From Terriglobia bacterium (GTDB lineage: Bacteria; Acidobacteriota; Thermoanaerobaculia; Thermoanaerobaculales; Thermoanaerobaculaceae), in the NCBI GenBank assembly GCA_020073245.1, contig JAIQFQ010000013.1, forward strand, positions 21,607-85,606: 64,000 bases of DNA, in the 5' to 3' direction. Below the pieces are notes generated by a model. It searched no databases. It worked only from the letters and a program-made list of their open reading frames with translations, and was not told where the DNA came from. Below are positions 62,669 through 64,000 of the stretch, piece by piece. Made by a program: the position numbers and the translations under genes. The first letter of the stretch is position 1. Every line of letters starts with the position of its first letter.

Positions 62669-64000
62669 TCAATCCCACCAGGGCCAGGGCTTGGCGTTGA
62701 GAACGTCTTTGGCGGTGGCCCAACCTTTGCGGGCGATCCCGAGGCCCCAGCGCACGTCGGCGAGGCCCGAGGGATCGTGGGCGTCGGGGCCGATGGAGAT
62801 CGACACGCCGAGCGCGACCGCGCGGCGGACCCAGCGCCAGTCGAGGTCGAGGCGAAACGGGTGGGCGTTGATCTCGACGGCGGCGCCGCTGTTTGCAGCG
62901 GCCTGCAGGACCGTCTCGAGATCGACGGCATACCCCTCCCGGGCGAGGAGGAGACGGCCGGTCGGGTGTCCCAGGATCGTGCTGCGCCCGCGCGAGACCG
63001 CGCGGACCAGGCGCGTCGTCTGCGCCTCGGCACTCTGCCGGAACGACGAGTGCACAGAGGCCACTACGAAATCGAGCGGCACCTCCTCGGGCAGATCGAG
63101 CGCGCCATCGGCGAGGATATCCGCCTCGATGCCGCGCAGCAGGAACGGCGTTCCGCCCCGGGTGTTGCGGGCCGCGATCGCCTCGCCCTGGGCGCGCAGC
63201 CGCGTCGCGTCGAGCCCGTGCGCGTACGCCGCTACCTGTGAGTGATCCGCGATGCCGAGGAGCGACCACCCCAGATCGGCTGCGGCCGCTGCCATCTCAT
63301 CCAGTGATGCGGTGCCGTCGGAGTCCGTGGTGTGGACGTGGACGGCGCCGAGCAGGTCGTCTCCCGTCACCAGGTCGGGCAGTGCGCCTCCGGCGGCAGC
63401 CTCGATCTCGCCGTCCCCCTCGCGCAGCTCGGGCGGGATCCAGGGGAGGCCGAGCTTCGCGTAGAGGTCACGCTCCTCGCCGCACTCGATGGCTCGTCCC
63501 GCGCCGTCCGTAAGCACGCCCTCCACGAAGGTGAGGCCGGCGGCGGCGGCTCGGGCAGCGAGTTGCGCGAGGTGGCGGGCGCTCCCGGTGTGCCAGGCCA
63601 GAGCCGCCCCGAACGAGGCGCGCGGCACCGCGACGACACGGACCGGCATCCCGAACGCGTGACGACCTGCGATCGCTCCGGCAGGGCCGGCGGCCGCGTC
63701 GTGGAGCAGGTCGGCGACCACGGTCCGCAGTGCTCCGGCTGCGACGCCGCCGCAGATGATAACCGCCTCCGTGATGACCTCGCAGAATCGCCGCACCTCG
63801 CCGCCCACGGCGACCGCCGAATCCGGGAAGGCGCCGCGCACTACGGCCGCGACTCCCTCCGCGGTTTCCCACCCGGTCGAGATGTGGTGCTTCTCGGAGG
63901 CGCGCCGCCGAAACTCGATGGCGTCGAGGATCTTCGCCTGGGTGGCGGGGCCGAACCCAGCGAGCGTGAGGAGCCGGTTCTCGCGGCATGCGTACTCCAG
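62669..64000 (-). CDS. polX: DNA polymerase X-family protein (PolX), 5' end cut by the window
   Basis: The frame is open from the right edge (residue 1 of the visible part is at 63998-64000) to a stop at 62669-62671, giving 443 visible residues. The beginning, LEYACRENRLLTLAGFGPATQAKILDAIE, is the helix-hairpin-helix of PolX. The end is a full PHP exonuclease domain with VHVHTTDSDG, GIADHS, GIEADILADG, VVASVHSSF, GHPTGRLL and GPDAHDP, all metal-binding. A polymerase palm part lies between. PolX acts in base excision repair and fills gaps, with a 3'-5' exonuclease from the PHP domain. The N-terminal part is outside the window. Confidence 0.9.
   Translation of the reverse strand: MEYACRENRLLTLAGFGPATQAKILDAIEFRRRASEKHHISTGWETAEGVAAVVRGAFPDSAVAVGGEVRRFCEVITEAVIICGGVAAGALRTVVADLLHDAAAGPAGAIAGRHAFGMPVRVVAVPRASFGAALAWHTGSARHLAQLAARAAAAGLTFVEGVLTDGAGRAIECGEERDLYAKLGLPWIPPELREGDGEIEAAAGGALPDLVTGDDLLGAVHVHTTDSDGTASLDEMAAAAADLGWSLLGIADHSQVAAYAHGLDATRLRAQGEAIAARNTRGGTPFLLRGIEADILADGALDLPEEVPLDFVVASVHSSFRQSAEAQTTRLVRAVSRGRSTILGHPTGRLLLAREGYAVDLETVLQAAANSGAAVEINAHPFRLDLDWRWVRRAVALGVSISIGPDAHDPSGLADVRWGLGIARKGWATAKDVLNAKPWPWWD

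Overview
The window looks like a chromosomal segment of a Gram-negative, GC-rich bacterium. The envelope genes are lpxB, an MsbA-like exporter, lptE and an OmpA-type barrel protein. A mitochondrial-type citrate synthase, DUF4412, YyaL and PD40 proteins, and an IPTL-CTERM-like sorting tail are also present. Together these suggest Acidobacteriota, perhaps Thermoanaerobaculia or a neighbouring class; that placement is inference, because no rRNA lies in the window. I found no tRNA, rRNA, transposase, phage gene or CRISPR array. Nearly all genes are housekeeping or conserved accessory genes, often joined by 4-bp start/stop overlaps.

Layout. 1-4.8 kb: HU, a HIT hydrolase, small membrane proteins, a VanZ-like protein, lpxB and an MsbA-like ABC exporter. 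4.8-5.2 kb: a gene-free spacer with palindromic repeats. 5.2-10.1 kb: two GT39-like membrane glycosyltransferases, yicC and a lipoprotein. 10.3-14.9 kb: asnS, leuS and lptE. 15-20 kb: membrane protein, YyaL and secreted proteins. 20.2-26.4 kb: pilT, recX, alaS, a lytic transglycosylase and trpS. 26.7-28.6 kb (minus): ECF sigma factor, zinc-finger anti-sigma-like protein and LiaF-like membrane protein. 28.8-35.8 kb: NifU-like, HEAT-repeat, DUF4412, M14 peptidase and TerC. 35.9-43.7 kb: fumC, rhomboid, citrate synthase and iorBA. 44.1-49.5 kb: ribH, nusB, transglutaminase, DUF4388, a secreted protein with a sorting tail and an Fe-S protein. 49.6-56.1 kb: apaG, rimO, ribF, a membrane protein, a glycosyltransferase-like protein and metK. 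56.2-64 kb: a kinase/M23/aminotransferase fusion, OmpA-like, DUF4126, YpfJ-like and polX (cut by the window edge).

The strongest unexplained signal is a set of short intergenic arrays that keep an exact period of 7 or 8 nt and fall into six sequence families (labelled A-F here). They lie at about a dozen loci, nearly always touching a stop or start codon. Families A and D usually occur as a purine-rich arm followed within 6-71 nt by a complementary pyrimidine-rich arm, so a transcript could fold into a long imperfect hairpin. At several places the arrays run into coding sequence: the lptE signal peptide, the tail of the sorting-signal protein, the GT39 and recX starts, and possibly the M14 peptidase linker. 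I know of no description of these in this group; they recall the heptameric STRR repeats of heterocystous cyanobacteria.
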